Shown here in pieces: positions 1 through 8,295 of a stretch of 31,354 bases of DNA. This DNA comes from a virus: the IMG/VR virus record IMGVR_UViG_3300042520_002218, positions 1-31,354 of that record. The stretch is one strand, 5' to 3'. The notes under the pieces were generated by a model. That model ran no database searches. It was not told where the DNA came from and was given only the letters and a program-made list of their open reading frames with translations. The position numbers were made by a program, and so were the translations under genes. Position 1 is the first letter of the stretch. Each line of letters opens with the position of its first letter.

Positions 1-279
1 AGAGGTGTTTCCAAGATACACAACATCACTTTTATATGTATCCGTATTTGTTTTCTCTTTAAGGATATTTAGATTTATGAATGGTTTAATTCTGTGAAGT
101 TCCGAGAGATCATAAGCTCCCTTGTATTTTACACTACTGAATACAATATCGGGATTGAACTCTCTCACTGAATTCTCATCGAATACCGTCATTATACCGA
201 CCTCCATAATCTCTTGGAGAGGGTATATAAGATTACTTACTCTAAAATCCCGCATATCACTAATAATCAGGGCTTTCAT
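1..279 (-). CDS. Partial protein, possibly CgeB-like glycosyltransferase N-terminus
   Basis: An open frame starts at ATG 279 and runs off the left edge of the window, giving about 93 residues. It begins MKALIISDMRDFRVSNLI and ends at the edge with DVVYLGNTS. It overlaps the end of the nucleotidyltransferase gene by 20 bases, in keeping with the tight coupling of this cluster. A Rossmann-like start (MKALIISD) and a D-VVY-GN element are seen in some GT-B enzymes of the CgeB type, and the neighbours are sugar-handling genes. Only the N-terminus is visible, so glycosyltransferase is a guess. That the frame is a real gene is fairly sure. Confidence 0.6.
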   Translation of the reverse strand, partial: MKALIISDMRDFRVSNLIYPLQEIMEVGIMTVFDENSVREFNPDIVFSSVKYKGAYDLSELHRIKPFINLNILKEKTNTDTYKSDVVYLGNTS

Positions 280-898
280 AATTCTTCTCTATTTCCACTA
301 TTTTTATGTCGTCAGATTGGCGAACGACTATTTTTGTTTTTGTGATCATCTCATTGATGAGTTCATATGTCGACATATTACTTTTACAAGTATTGGCCAA
401 ATCTTTTAATGTCGAGAAATCCTTAGAGTTGAAATAAGCGATTTGTCCCCACTTATTATCAATACCGTAAGACATTCCAACTAATGATAAAGAATTATGA
501 CATAGGCCAACTTTTCTTTTATCTGTTGAATTTTCCAAAACCACATGGGAAATTTTTGTCTTTTTGATTGCGGCACTATTGAAAACGACATCTCCGTGTA
601 TTACAAATATGTCAGTTTTGTTAGTTGAATTTAGGCCAATTTTTATACTTTCAGATTGTCCGGTTGATTCGTATTTGTGATTATAAACTATTCTCACCGA
701 CTCTTGTAATGCTGCTTTTACGACCTTATTACACTGAAAGCCAACAACAATACAGATATCGGCTTTATCGTCTGATGATCTTATGGTACGAATCTGATGC
801 TGTAAAACGGATATACCGTCATACTCAAGCAGACTTTTAGCTCCTTTGGTCTTCATTGATCGACCAATACCAGCCGATAAAAGAAGATATGCAGTCAT
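260..898 (-). CDS. Nucleotidyltransferase-like protein (MobA/sugar-nucleotidyltransferase fold)
   Basis: The 212-residue product resembles small NTP transferases that activate sugars or alcohols with CTP, GTP or UTP. The N-terminal signature LLLSAGIGRSMKTKGAKSLL (residues 5-24) is a variant of the family's LAAGxGxRM...PKxLL loop. A second element, VIHGDVVF with D103, matches the metal-binding Asp region, and YESTGQSESIKIGL (77-90) matches the Y-x-TG-x-x-S block. The usual GxGxRM loop is altered to GIGRSM and the Pro before Lys is missing, so substrate and activity are uncertain. The start overlaps the previous stop as ATGA. It probably supplies an activated sugar to the adjacent glycosyltransferases. 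Confidence 0.65.
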   Translation of the reverse strand: MTAYLLLSAGIGRSMKTKGAKSLLEYDGISVLQHQIRTIRSSDDKADICIVVGFQCNKVVKAALQESVRIVYNHKYESTGQSESIKIGLNSTNKTDIFVIHGDVVFNSAAIKKTKISHVVLENSTDKRKVGLCHNSLSLVGMSYGIDNKWGQIAYFNSKDFSTLKDLANTCKSNMSTYELINEMITKTKIVVRQSDDIKIVEIEKNYESPDY

Positions 899-1263
899 AC
901 TACAACCCTGATGATTGGTTTTGGGATATATCTTACGATAGTCTTACCCCATGTTTTATTAAGAAGGTCATCTATCCCAAACTGTTGGAATATATCTTTT
1001 CTTACTATGAGGCCCGGATACTCATTTAGTAGAGACGGGAAATGACTATGAATCTTGTAAGTGCCGTTTGGTGATATAAAGTCAGAGTAATATATACCAG
1101 CCGAATCAAACCACAGACTAGGATCTTCAAGTAATTTAATGTTGTCAACATCAATAATGTAATCAAAGTCATTGTGTTGATTTGTAATTTCGCTCCTACT
1201 TAAATAGGAGTGTATGAAATCACTTTTTACTGGTGTTTTATTGTAAATTCCCAAAATTCTCAT
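895..1263 (-). CDS. Uncharacterised protein, weakly GT-A-like
   Basis: This 122-residue protein is not firmly recognised. It starts at ATG 1263, preceded by AGGA eight bases upstream, and overlaps the preceding gene by 26 bases. The middle holds FDSAGIYYSDFISPNGTYKI and then GLIVRKDIFQQFG. This order (acidic GxxYxDF, small insert, LIVRK-x-x-F) is loosely like the acceptor half of GT2-type glycosyltransferases, in a protein too short to be a complete enzyme. It may be a partner or degraded domain of the neighbouring GT-A-like protein. That link is inference from context. Confidence 0.6.
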   Translation of the reverse strand: MRILGIYNKTPVKSDFIHSYLSRSEITNQHNDFDYIIDVDNIKLLEDPSLWFDSAGIYYSDFISPNGTYKIHSHFPSLLNEYPGLIVRKDIFQQFGIDDLLNKTWGKTIVRYIPKPIIRVVV

Positions 1264-1942
1264 ATACTTTGTCCTGAGTAATTACATTACCATTTAAGCA
1301 ATGTATTTTTTCTTTTATGTTAACAGCTTTGTTACCTTTCAAATGCTTATAGATTATAGCCAAATACCCATCTATTTCGCCAAATACAGCAACGAAATTT
1401 AGCAATAGGTGATTTTTTGAAAAATTGACAGCCTCTAGATAATCATCTGGAACAATTTTTCCAGAGTCAACAAAAAAGACCCATCCATTTTTCGCCCTGT
1501 TAAATGCTTCATCATACATGATATCTTTATAGAGCTTGTCAACCATATACACGCACTGAAATTTTATTCCAGAAAGGTTTTCAGATGCGAGTGTGTGTAT
1601 CTCTTTAAGATTATGTGTATCATGACATATGATCACATTTGTTGGTTTTGGAGTAACTACTTTTGAAATACTCTTTAGAGTATCAACCAAATTACTACCT
1701 TCAGAATGTATGATAACAAAAGTAGATGGTATAAAGTTTTGGATAAAAAGATCTGTGTAAGATCCTTCCCATTGTTCTAAACGTCTAGACATACAAACTC
1801 CGGGAAATTTAAAGAATCCCCCATCTTTAGATATATCCACACCGTTTTTTTCTAACTGGGTCAATACTCCTACTGAGCATCCAGTTTGAGATCCATTATC
1901 CATATCTTTAAATTTACATTCTCTACAAGTTGTCTCAAACAA
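1238..1942 (-). CDS. GT-A-like glycosyltransferase with N-terminal Cys cluster
   Basis: The product is about 234 residues. The frame is open to a GTG at 1975, but a TTG at 1942 is better placed: AGGAG lies seven bases before it and it overlaps the previous stop by only eight bases. The N-terminus has CRECKFKD, then two further Cys ending in GVCMSRR, a likely zinc-binding knuckle. The rest resembles a GT-A fold: STFVIIHSEG-x-LVDTLKSI, then an ICHDTHN strand, then GWVFFVDSGKIVPDDYL, where VD stands where the DxD strand would be. The classical DxD is not intact (VDSG), so it could be inactive or unusual. Its neighbours are a GT-B enzyme and a nucleotidyltransferase. Confidence 0.55.
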   Translation of the reverse strand: MFETTCRECKFKDMDNGSQTGCSVGVLTQLEKNGVDISKDGGFFKFPGVCMSRRLEQWEGSYTDLFIQNFIPSTFVIIHSEGSNLVDTLKSISKVVTPKPTNVIICHDTHNLKEIHTLASENLSGIKFQCVYMVDKLYKDIMYDEAFNRAKNGWVFFVDSGKIVPDDYLEAVNFSKNHLLLNFVAVFGEIDGYLAIIYKHLKGNKAVNIKEKIHCLNGNVITQDKVYENFGNLQ

Positions 1943-3563
1943 GCCAGTTCTCCTCTTGTAATTTAATGACTCCACACCTTACTTTTTCCCAGAAGTTAAA
2001 CACATCACATTTACTCTTAAACATGTTTATTACGTCTTTTCTACTAAATTCTGTATAGTTGACTCGATCAAAATACGAATTTTCCGAATAGAAATATCCA
2101 CATGGGCCTTTTCTGCAAGATCCAAAATTAAGATCTCTTAATAGGCACATTAGATCATAAGAGTCTTTTAAGTCAGAATATGGTAAGAAATTATCGACGC
2201 ACCAATCTAGAAACTGTTTATTGTTTAATCCATCTGGTGGATTCTCTGCTGGGTTTACCTGTCTTAATGGAATATCCCAACAACCTTCTGATTTATCTAT
2301 TGAGGCAGACCAAACATCTAGTACATTTTCCCAATTATAATGTTCTAATGTTAGCTCTCTAGTTTTATTACTAAGCTCTTGAATTTGATCTTCTGTTAAA
2401 GAAAAAAATGACTTCCATATGTCGACCATATGGAGAACATCTGGCTTTGCTCTATAACAACCAGTTTCAAGTTCGAGTATAGACGATTTAACATCTATTG
2501 GGAATCCAGACAGCATCCGTACGGTTTCTGACATCGCAGAATAATCAGTGCCCATAACTGGAATTCCACATGCTCCGGCCTCAATGACTGGAACACCGAA
2601 TCCTTCTGAGTTAGCGCACTGGACATAGATATCGAAACATTGGTAGATCCTCTTTAGATCTTCGATTGAAGCCCCATGGTTGACATTAGAAAGTCTAGAA
2701 GTGAATCTCTTACATGAGGTACACTGTTTGATTGTATCAACAAAGGTTGAAGTGGTTATCTTTCCACAATCACAAGAATATGTGAACAGAACCCTATTTG
2801 ATATATTCTCTTTTATGAGTAATTGTGGAATATCCCATCCATTATCTGGGTATGAAGTATGACAATAAAGATAAACATTCTTTTCGCCAGTTTCTTCTAG
2901 ATATTTGCCAAAAGCCTCAAACAACTCCGGAAACATTTTGCGTCTTTGATTACGCATGACAGTTCCGATAATCTTCCAGTCCGGATTTATACCCATAGAA
3001 ATCTTATGGGGAATCTTTGGCACTGGATTATAAGATTCAGGAAAACAAATACCGGCAACTCCACCATAATTGTCTTGATCGGATTGATCTTTTATGACAG
3101 ATTGGCCCCAATGAGTCAAAGTCAAAAATGAGTTCGCTGAAGCAAAGGTATTAACCCATTCAGCATTTTGTGGCATAGCATCTATTGTTGACTTTAAGCA
3201 CCAATGAAACAAATTCCTAAAGGGTGACTGTCTAACAAAAGAGCACATCCAAAAATCACGCATATCTAATACAGCATCTGGTTTAAAATCCAGAGCCGCT
3301 CTTTCTAATCTCCATGCACCAAATTGATTTGAGATATTAGACGCATATGCTTTTTTGACCTCGTCAGAATCACTACCACATGGAACATTTGGGTAATTTT
3401 TCCATTTGATGGAAGATCTTCTTGGATCGTCTGCTGCTCCATAAACAGAGAATTCTGCTACATCATAGCCCCTATTTATAAGACCTTGTATCAATCCTCT
3501 TCCGTCAGCAGCATATCCAGTATTTAGATAGGTTGCCTCTGTCAAGACCAATATCTTCTTCAT
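1935..3563 (-). CDS. GT-B (GT4-like) glycosyltransferase with inserted zinc ribbon
   Basis: This 542-residue protein transfers a sugar from an activated donor to an unknown acceptor. The N-terminal Rossmann domain starts KKILVLTEATYLNTGYA. The C-terminal donor-binding domain starts near residue 195 (WKIIGTVMRNQRRKMFPEL) and holds the GT4 EX7E signature in NSEGFGVPVIEAGACGIPVM (E320 and E328). Between these is a short CDC...CTSC element (C264, C266, C281, C284), which looks like a zinc ribbon inserted before the EX7E motif. About 150 residues at the C-terminus have no clear match. The start ATG overlaps the exonuclease stop as ATGA. Targets could be virion proteins, host surface glycan or modified phage DNA. 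Confidence 0.85.
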   Translation of the reverse strand: MKKILVLTEATYLNTGYAADGRGLIQGLINRGYDVAEFSVYGAADDPRRSSIKWKNYPNVPCGSDSDEVKKAYASNISNQFGAWRLERAALDFKPDAVLDMRDFWMCSFVRQSPFRNLFHWCLKSTIDAMPQNAEWVNTFASANSFLTLTHWGQSVIKDQSDQDNYGGVAGICFPESYNPVPKIPHKISMGINPDWKIIGTVMRNQRRKMFPELFEAFGKYLEETGEKNVYLYCHTSYPDNGWDIPQLLIKENISNRVLFTYSCDCGKITTSTFVDTIKQCTSCKRFTSRLSNVNHGASIEDLKRIYQCFDIYVQCANSEGFGVPVIEAGACGIPVMGTDYSAMSETVRMLSGFPIDVKSSILELETGCYRAKPDVLHMVDIWKSFFSLTEDQIQELSNKTRELTLEHYNWENVLDVWSASIDKSEGCWDIPLRQVNPAENPPDGLNNKQFLDWCVDNFLPYSDLKDSYDLMCLLRDLNFGSCRKGPCGYFYSENSYFDRVNYTEFSRKDVINMFKSKCDVFNFWEKVRCGVIKLQEENWLV

Positions 3564-4207
3564 TGAAAACAGCCTTCGAACTTTACGTTACTAACAGTTT
3601 TTCTTATTAATCTCATACTCTTTATGAACACTTCTGCCGTCATAACAACGTCAGCTAACGCATCATGACCCTTACCGATATTATAGCCGAAGTATCCACG
3701 AATCAGATTGTCTGCAGATAGACTTCCAACATTTTTGTCGTTTTCAAAAAATAGACCCATAAGCTGCATTACGTCGACAATATCTCTTGGGTGAAATGGC
3801 CATTCCATTCCGTATCTTTTTAAATCTCTTCTTAATAGTGGATGGTCATAATTGACTATGTTATACCCTGCCGATATCGGCCTACTCCACTGTCCCTTTT
3901 TTATAGCGTGGCTTCCAATATACGATAAAAAGTTAGTTAAAGCAGATTCAAGAGAAACTCCTTCTTTGGCCAATAATTCGTGAGTTTTCCCATGGACTTT
4001 AATAGCTCCATCACTTAACTCTTCCAAACCAGCTTTTGCACACTCTTCGCCATATAGTGGTTTAATTAATATGTTGAACTCACTATTTGGTACAATTTCC
4101 ATCCTTCTACCATCTACTACAACAGCACCTATTTGTACTATCTGTGATGTTTCATTACTTAAACCGCCAGTTTCCAAATCCCATACGATATAGTTATTAT
4201 TGTTCAT
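3560..4207 (-). CDS. DnaQ-like DEDDh 3'-5' exonuclease
   Basis: The product is 215 residues and carries the full DEDDh set of a 3'-5' exonuclease: D10-L-E12 in VWDLETGG (motif I), D121 in NIVNYDHPLL (motif II) and H181-x4-D186 in GHDALADV (motif III). The length fits a free-standing exonuclease without a polymerase domain. It overlaps the upstream small gene by 11 bases and the downstream glycosyltransferase by an ATGA. It lies at the end of a run of replication and recombination genes, so proofreading, DNA end trimming or host-DNA degradation are all plausible. No polymerase gene is in the window. Confidence 0.9.
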   Translation of the reverse strand: MNNNNYIVWDLETGGLSNETSQIVQIGAVVVDGRRMEIVPNSEFNILIKPLYGEECAKAGLEELSDGAIKVHGKTHELLAKEGVSLESALTNFLSYIGSHAIKKGQWSRPISAGYNIVNYDHPLLRRDLKRYGMEWPFHPRDIVDVMQLMGLFFENDKNVGSLSADNLIRGYFGYNIGKGHDALADVVMTAEVFIKSMRLIRKTVSNVKFEGCFQ

Positions 4208-4463
4208 TGTATTTCTTTTCTAGAAAGTCCAGTAATTCAGAGATAAAATATTTGAGTAACCACCAACCAATAATACCAAGACCAGAACCATATCTAATAT
4301 TCTTTTCAACTTGTTCTCTGGTCATTTGTGGGTAAGATATTTTGCCGTCCCAGAATCTATCAAAAACATATTCTGCGACTTTTTCTTTCTTTGATCTGTT
4401 TTTACCAGTGAAGGTAAAACCATATTCTCCCATCATTTTAGTTCGTAATTCTGCCTTAATCAT
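4197..4463 (-). CDS. Uncharacterised 88-residue protein
   Basis: The frame is open to a TTG at 4481, but ATG 4463 is chosen because GGAGG lies six to seven bases upstream and the overlap with the nuclease stop falls to eight bases. The protein starts MIKAELRTKMMGEYGFTF. A charged first half is followed by SGLGIIGWWLLKYFISELLDFLEKK, a hydrophobic helix with a charged end that could be membrane-associated or a packing helix. I do not recognise a family. It is held between the RecB-like nuclease and the DnaQ-like exonuclease, so a link to DNA end processing is possible. Confidence 0.65.
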   Translation of the reverse strand: MIKAELRTKMMGEYGFTFTGKNRSKKEKVAEYVFDRFWDGKISYPQMTREQVEKNIRYGSGLGIIGWWLLKYFISELLDFLEKKYNEQ

Positions 4464-6438
4464 CTCTAGCCTCCAAATCAACGTTTAATCTTCCACCACC
4501 ATCGTAAGTTTTCATCCTTGAAAGATCTCCATATTCCGAAGTAACCCAATCTATGCCCTTCTTTTTTATTTGCTCGCTTAGGAATAAGCACGCTGGAGTA
4601 TCTGGACTTATTGATGGTATTATTTTTGAATATGCACATAGACTTTTACACTTCCAATTAGTATTCTTATCACTAAGTAATCTTGGACGAGTATTCGACT
4701 TAATTGACTCAAATTCTTTTCTAAGCATATTCTCTGCTAATTTGAATTCGTCATCACCAAATGCAAAAGAAAAGATGCCGCCTTCAACAAGAACTTTGTC
4801 TATTGTATGATCGTTTATGTAATAAATTGATATGTAGAATCTCTTATCTGGATACTTACATCTTAAAGCATAATAATACAAAAGCAACTGCTTATCTTCT
4901 TTAAGACATTCGTAGGTTTTAACCTTTTCAGTTGCCCAATTATATCTACGTCCAGTATTGTGTGTAGGTATCATATTTTCTGTACACAAATATGTATGAT
5001 CATTACTATCCACACTTATACACTGAGTTTCCTTTATGCCAATCTTTTCTATATTTTTGATAGATCTTCTAAAAGAATTTCCATCACCCCAATTTACTTT
5101 ATCTCTTTTAATTGGTAGTAAGAACGGATTTATACCAACTGGCCTAAAAGATACTGGATACGCATTTACTTCTAGTCCAAAGCCTTTTGCTATAGTATTA
5201 GATAATAATGGTCTTTGCCCAAGAGTTAAAAGTAATGCCTTTACATCCTCTGACAAACGCTTATTACAATTCATAAAAACACATTGTTTTCGAGCGTTAT
5301 TAGCACTACCGTCGCTATCCATTAATCCTCTAAGCAAATCCAACCTTTGATTATAAGATGATCTTAAATAAACTTCTGGTATATGTTTATTATTTAATAG
5401 ATCAAGCTTTCTCAATATTGGTGTTGAATCAAAAATAGTTCTACTCTCACATTTCACTTCCCTTTTTTCTTGATTTTTACCTACCTTAAAACCTCGCCTC
5501 TCAATTTCCTCAAAAATGAATTTATCCCCAGATGTAATTTCGCAACTTCTATTTCTACCGTCTCCAAGCCATACACCAAGAACATATGGATCTATAGGTA
5601 ATTCTATATTACAGCAATCGATAGGGGAGGCTACTTTTATTTTATCTCCTATTTTAAGTTCAGTAATTTGTTTGACATTTCCATCGAGTAATTTCCAATA
5701 ATGTTCATCATCGCATTCTACTACCGAAGTGTCGTCAAATACTATACGGAAACATTCTCTCATCTTTTTAGATGATTTAGCTATAACTTTAGTTTGTTTC
5801 CCATATTGATCAAATACAAAATCTCCTACACATAAATCTCCCATTGTACTCCAACCATTTGGTGTTGGTATTTTAGTTTCTACTGGTAATCCTTTGTAAT
5901 CTAATACATGCAGATAATAATCGTCCTCTTTAAATATTAAGTCAACTGTTCCTTTAATGCCTAGTTGACCTTCTATTACTTCTCCACCGATCTCATATCT
6001 ATACTTGGCCCATTCGTGAGGTATCTCAATTTCAAAGAATTCCTCTATAGCGTGTATATCTTGCTTCCTTGGGTCTAAGTCGCCATCCATTTTAGTGATA
6101 GCTGCTTTTGTCCATTCTAGGGTAATCTGTTCAGCCTTTGGAGGCATGAGTCCGGGAGCATCATTCTCGTAATAATCATAACTCAGTTTATTGATTAGTT
6201 CTAACGAGAATTTCTTGAAGGTAATTTTCCCAAAATTGTCATCTACAAGATATTTCTTACCATTTTGTTCTGCTAATTTGTATTTTGCCAGAAGTTCAAG
6301 ATTCTTGTGTACAACATTACCCATGTAAGCTTTGGCGTTCTTTTTGTCTGGAACACCAAGCACATAGTTAATAAAGTACTTCTGCTGACACATGGCATAG
6401 GAGCCAATGCTTGAAGAACGCAGATAAGTAATTAGCAT
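4456..6438 (-). CDS. RecB/Cas4-like PD-(D/E)XK exonuclease interrupted by an intein
   Basis: The 660-residue precursor consists of a 348-residue nuclease split by a 312-residue intein. The extein starts RSSSIGSYAMCQQKYFINY, a typical RecB/Cas4 N-terminus with C17. Catalytic motifs are GTVDLIF (D166), D180-Y-K182 directly before the intein, and QLLLY (Q517, Y521) after it. C597, C601 and C617 near the C-terminus, with C17, fit an AddB/Cas4-type 4Fe-4S cluster. Removing the intein joins DYK to TGRR and restores the family motif DYKTG, so the nuclease should be active only after splicing. It overlaps the dNMP kinase by seven bases. It probably works with the recombinase and helicase on DNA ends. 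Confidence 0.9.
   Translation of the reverse strand: MLITYLRSSSIGSYAMCQQKYFINYVLGVPDKKNAKAYMGNVVHKNLELLAKYKLAEQNGKKYLVDDNFGKITFKKFSLELINKLSYDYYENDAPGLMPPKAEQITLEWTKAAITKMDGDLDPRKQDIHAIEEFFEIEIPHEWAKYRYEIGGEVIEGQLGIKGTVDLIFKEDDYYLHVLDYKGLPVETKIPTPNGWSTMGDLCVGDFVFDQYGKQTKVIAKSSKKMRECFRIVFDDTSVVECDDEHYWKLLDGNVKQITELKIGDKIKVASPIDCCNIELPIDPYVLGVWLGDGRNRSCEITSGDKFIFEEIERRGFKVGKNQEKREVKCESRTIFDSTPILRKLDLLNNKHIPEVYLRSSYNQRLDLLRGLMDSDGSANNARKQCVFMNCNKRLSEDVKALLLTLGQRPLLSNTIAKGFGLEVNAYPVSFRPVGINPFLLPIKRDKVNWGDGNSFRRSIKNIEKIGIKETQCISVDSNDHTYLCTENMIPTHNTGRRYNWATEKVKTYECLKEDKQLLLYYYALRCKYPDKRFYISIYYINDHTIDKVLVEGGIFSFAFGDDEFKLAENMLRKEFESIKSNTRPRLLSDKNTNWKCKSLCAYSKIIPSISPDTPACLFLSEQIKKKGIDWVTSEYGDLSRMKTYDGGGRLNVDLEARDD
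4957..5892 (-). other. Class 3 intein with LAGLIDADG homing endonuclease
   Basis: Codons 183-494 of the nuclease gene encode the intein. It starts with Gly instead of the usual Cys or Ser (GLPVETKIPTPNGW), so class 1 splicing cannot start normally. The class 3 Trp-Cys-Thr signature is present: block B is ECDDEHYWKLL with H246 and W248, block F is QCISVDSNDHTYL with C473, and block G is PTHN with T492, H493 and N494, followed by the +1 residue T495. Two LAGLIDADG motifs (VLGVWLGDG at about 287-294 and DLLRGLMDSDG at 367-377) show an apparently intact homing endonuclease. The boundaries follow from restoring DYK|TG in the host protein. Confidence 0.92.
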
Positions 6439-7283
6439 AGATTAATATTCCTATGTGAAAGTTCTCTCAAGAATAATTCATGAGTCTCAAGTATAGAAAG
6501 ATTTCTATTGTCTAATTTGATATCAAACACAACATTCTTCATAGCGTGTTCTGATATGTGAGTGTCTGGCTCTGTTTCTCTTTCTAGTAGAACAAGTAAT
6601 CCACCTTTTTCTTTTATAGCATTAGCTTCGTTTTCAAAACGACAATCTGCTATAATAGCAACTTCTGGATTATCCATCTCAATTTGATTAATAACCAAAT
6701 CGACCCATACACTATTGTTCATCCTGCGGAATATATCAGTGCCGACGAACTGAAGAACTTCTCTGGCCGACATTACGCCACTTTGGTGAACTAATGTGAT
6801 ATCCTGAAACATGTCATTAAGTTCTTCTAGAGTTGGCTCATATCCAATCCTCCATAGATTATTTGATTCACCAAATTCAATAGCACATTCCGGAGTGATA
6901 ACTCCCGGCATATCTTCCCATCGTAATTTAGTTGGGCTATCTTTATCTAAGCCGTATGCTTGATCATATGTCAGACCAAACATAGACATGCAGATTTCTT
7001 TTAATGCATCGGCAAAATGATACAATTTAACATGCGGCCAAATTCTGTTACTAGCGAAATCGAAGAATGCTTCATTTTTCTGGGTAAGATCTAATATGCC
7101 CATATCTTCAACTACACTACCATCTCTCTCAATACGGTGAGAATTAACTATCAAATCGCCAAACTCTGATATTTGGTAGTTACGAATAACTTCCTTATTC
7201 TTTAAAATTTCCCCATGCATAAAGTTAGCTAGGGTATTCTTTCCACTTCTTTTTTTACCTGATATACCAAAAATCTTAGTCAT
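6432..7283 (-). CDS. Deoxynucleoside monophosphate kinase
   Basis: This 283-residue kinase should phosphorylate dNMPs to dNDPs, as T4 gp1 does. The P-loop is GISGKKRSGKNT (residues 6-17). The lid and base region DALKEICMSMFGLTYDQAYG and the block REVLQFVGTDIFRR are typical of phage dNMP kinases, as is IADCRFENEA, a strand with the DxRxxxE motif. The start ATG overlaps the primase stop and has AGGG upstream. It completes the nucleotide route that includes ribonucleotide reductase, thymidylate synthase and dCMP deaminase in the same unit. Confidence 0.88.
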   Translation of the reverse strand: MTKIFGISGKKRSGKNTLANFMHGEILKNKEVIRNYQISEFGDLIVNSHRIERDGSVVEDMGILDLTQKNEAFFDFASNRIWPHVKLYHFADALKEICMSMFGLTYDQAYGLDKDSPTKLRWEDMPGVITPECAIEFGESNNLWRIGYEPTLEELNDMFQDITLVHQSGVMSAREVLQFVGTDIFRRMNNSVWVDLVINQIEMDNPEVAIIADCRFENEANAIKEKGGLLVLLERETEPDTHISEHAMKNVVFDIKLDNRNLSILETHELFLRELSHRNINLC

Positions 7284-8295
7284 TAAAATATCCCTTTAGG
7301 GTTTCTCTTAAAGAAGAAGGAGTCATGTCTCCTGCGTCGTGAGAGGTTGGCCTTTTGTGTTCTATGTTGAATAATCGTTTAAGTTTTTCATCACACGATG
7401 ATCTAAATTTATCGCCAGCTACATCATTATCCACAAACGTGATTATATCCATAGCTCCAGTCCTTTGTAAGAGCAGTTCCTGAGTTGAGCTTATTTGGCT
7501 CCCTAACATACCAAAAACATTTCTTATGCCAGACATCCATAATTTTAGATAATCACCCTGCCCTTCGACAAGTATAATTTTCCCAGAACGGCAAACTTCC
7601 GGTAATGCTTTAGCATAGCCATATATGTGTTCTGATTTCTTGAATCCCTTTTGATTTTTCCATTTCATTGGGTCATCAATTATTGTTCTTCCAACACAAC
7701 CGGCCATATACTTTCCAGAGAGGTTGTATATTGGGAAGACAATTCTGTTATACATTTCTTTACTTGGATCGTCACAAAGACCAACATCAAATTCATCTAA
7801 TGCTTCTTTTGAGAATCCCCTATTGATATAATATGATGATGGTATTTTTAGTTTTGATCTAACCTGTTCTCTTGTTATACCACTGTCTTTATCTTTACCT
7901 CTTCCTAAGATAGTACTTATATTATCGTGCGTATAAGTGTGTATTTTTTCTCCACATAACTTTTCTGCCGCTTTAAGCACTTCAGTAAAGTTCACCTTAT
8001 CGTCACGACACATTAATCCCCTTAATAATCCAAGCTCATCACCACCATACTCATTATGACATCCTTTCGTGTTACAAAACCACCTTCCACAAAATTCAGA
8101 GTTTATATCAACATTGACGTTAAACGCTGACGTATTGTCTCCAGCATGAACAGGACAATTTGATATTAAGAGTTGTCCAGATCTAAATGTCTTAACATCA
8201 AACATATCCAATATTTCAGGTATCTTCGTCCTCAACTTCCTCTTCACTAGGTGAATTTTCGGGGAAATCTCTGCGGTTGATTCGAACGGGTCCAA
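7276..8295 (-). CDS. DNA primase (CHC2 zinc finger plus Toprim)
   Basis: The product is up to 339 residues and makes RNA primers for lagging-strand synthesis. An N-terminal zinc ribbon is seen in NCPVH (C47, H50) and WFCNTKGCH (C74, C79). The Toprim domain has LVEGQGD (E244) and FVDNDVAG (D289, D291). The start is uncertain: TTG 8295 has GAGGA nine bases upstream but gives an 80-base overlap with the helicase, while ATG 8205 would lie just past the helicase stop and would cut off only poorly conserved residues. The adjacent helicase is its natural partner. It is shorter than bacterial DnaG and lacks a helicase-binding C-terminal domain. Confidence 0.88.
   Translation of the reverse strand: MDPFESTAEISPKIHLVKRKLRTKIPEILDMFDVKTFRSGQLLISNCPVHAGDNTSAFNVNVDINSEFCGRWFCNTKGCHNEYGGDELGLLRGLMCRDDKVNFTEVLKAAEKLCGEKIHTYTHDNISTILGRGKDKDSGITREQVRSKLKIPSSYYINRGFSKEALDEFDVGLCDDPSKEMYNRIVFPIYNLSGKYMAGCVGRTIIDDPMKWKNQKGFKKSEHIYGYAKALPEVCRSGKIILVEGQGDYLKLWMSGIRNVFGMLGSQISSTQELLLQRTGAMDIITFVDNDVAGDKFRSSCDEKLKRLFNIEHKRPTSHDAGDMTPSSLRETLKGYFND

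Noticed and set aside
3541-3570. TTGACA on the minus strand near 3545 as a promoter
   Set aside because: It lies in coding sequence of the glycosyltransferase and no -10 element is found at 16-18 bases.
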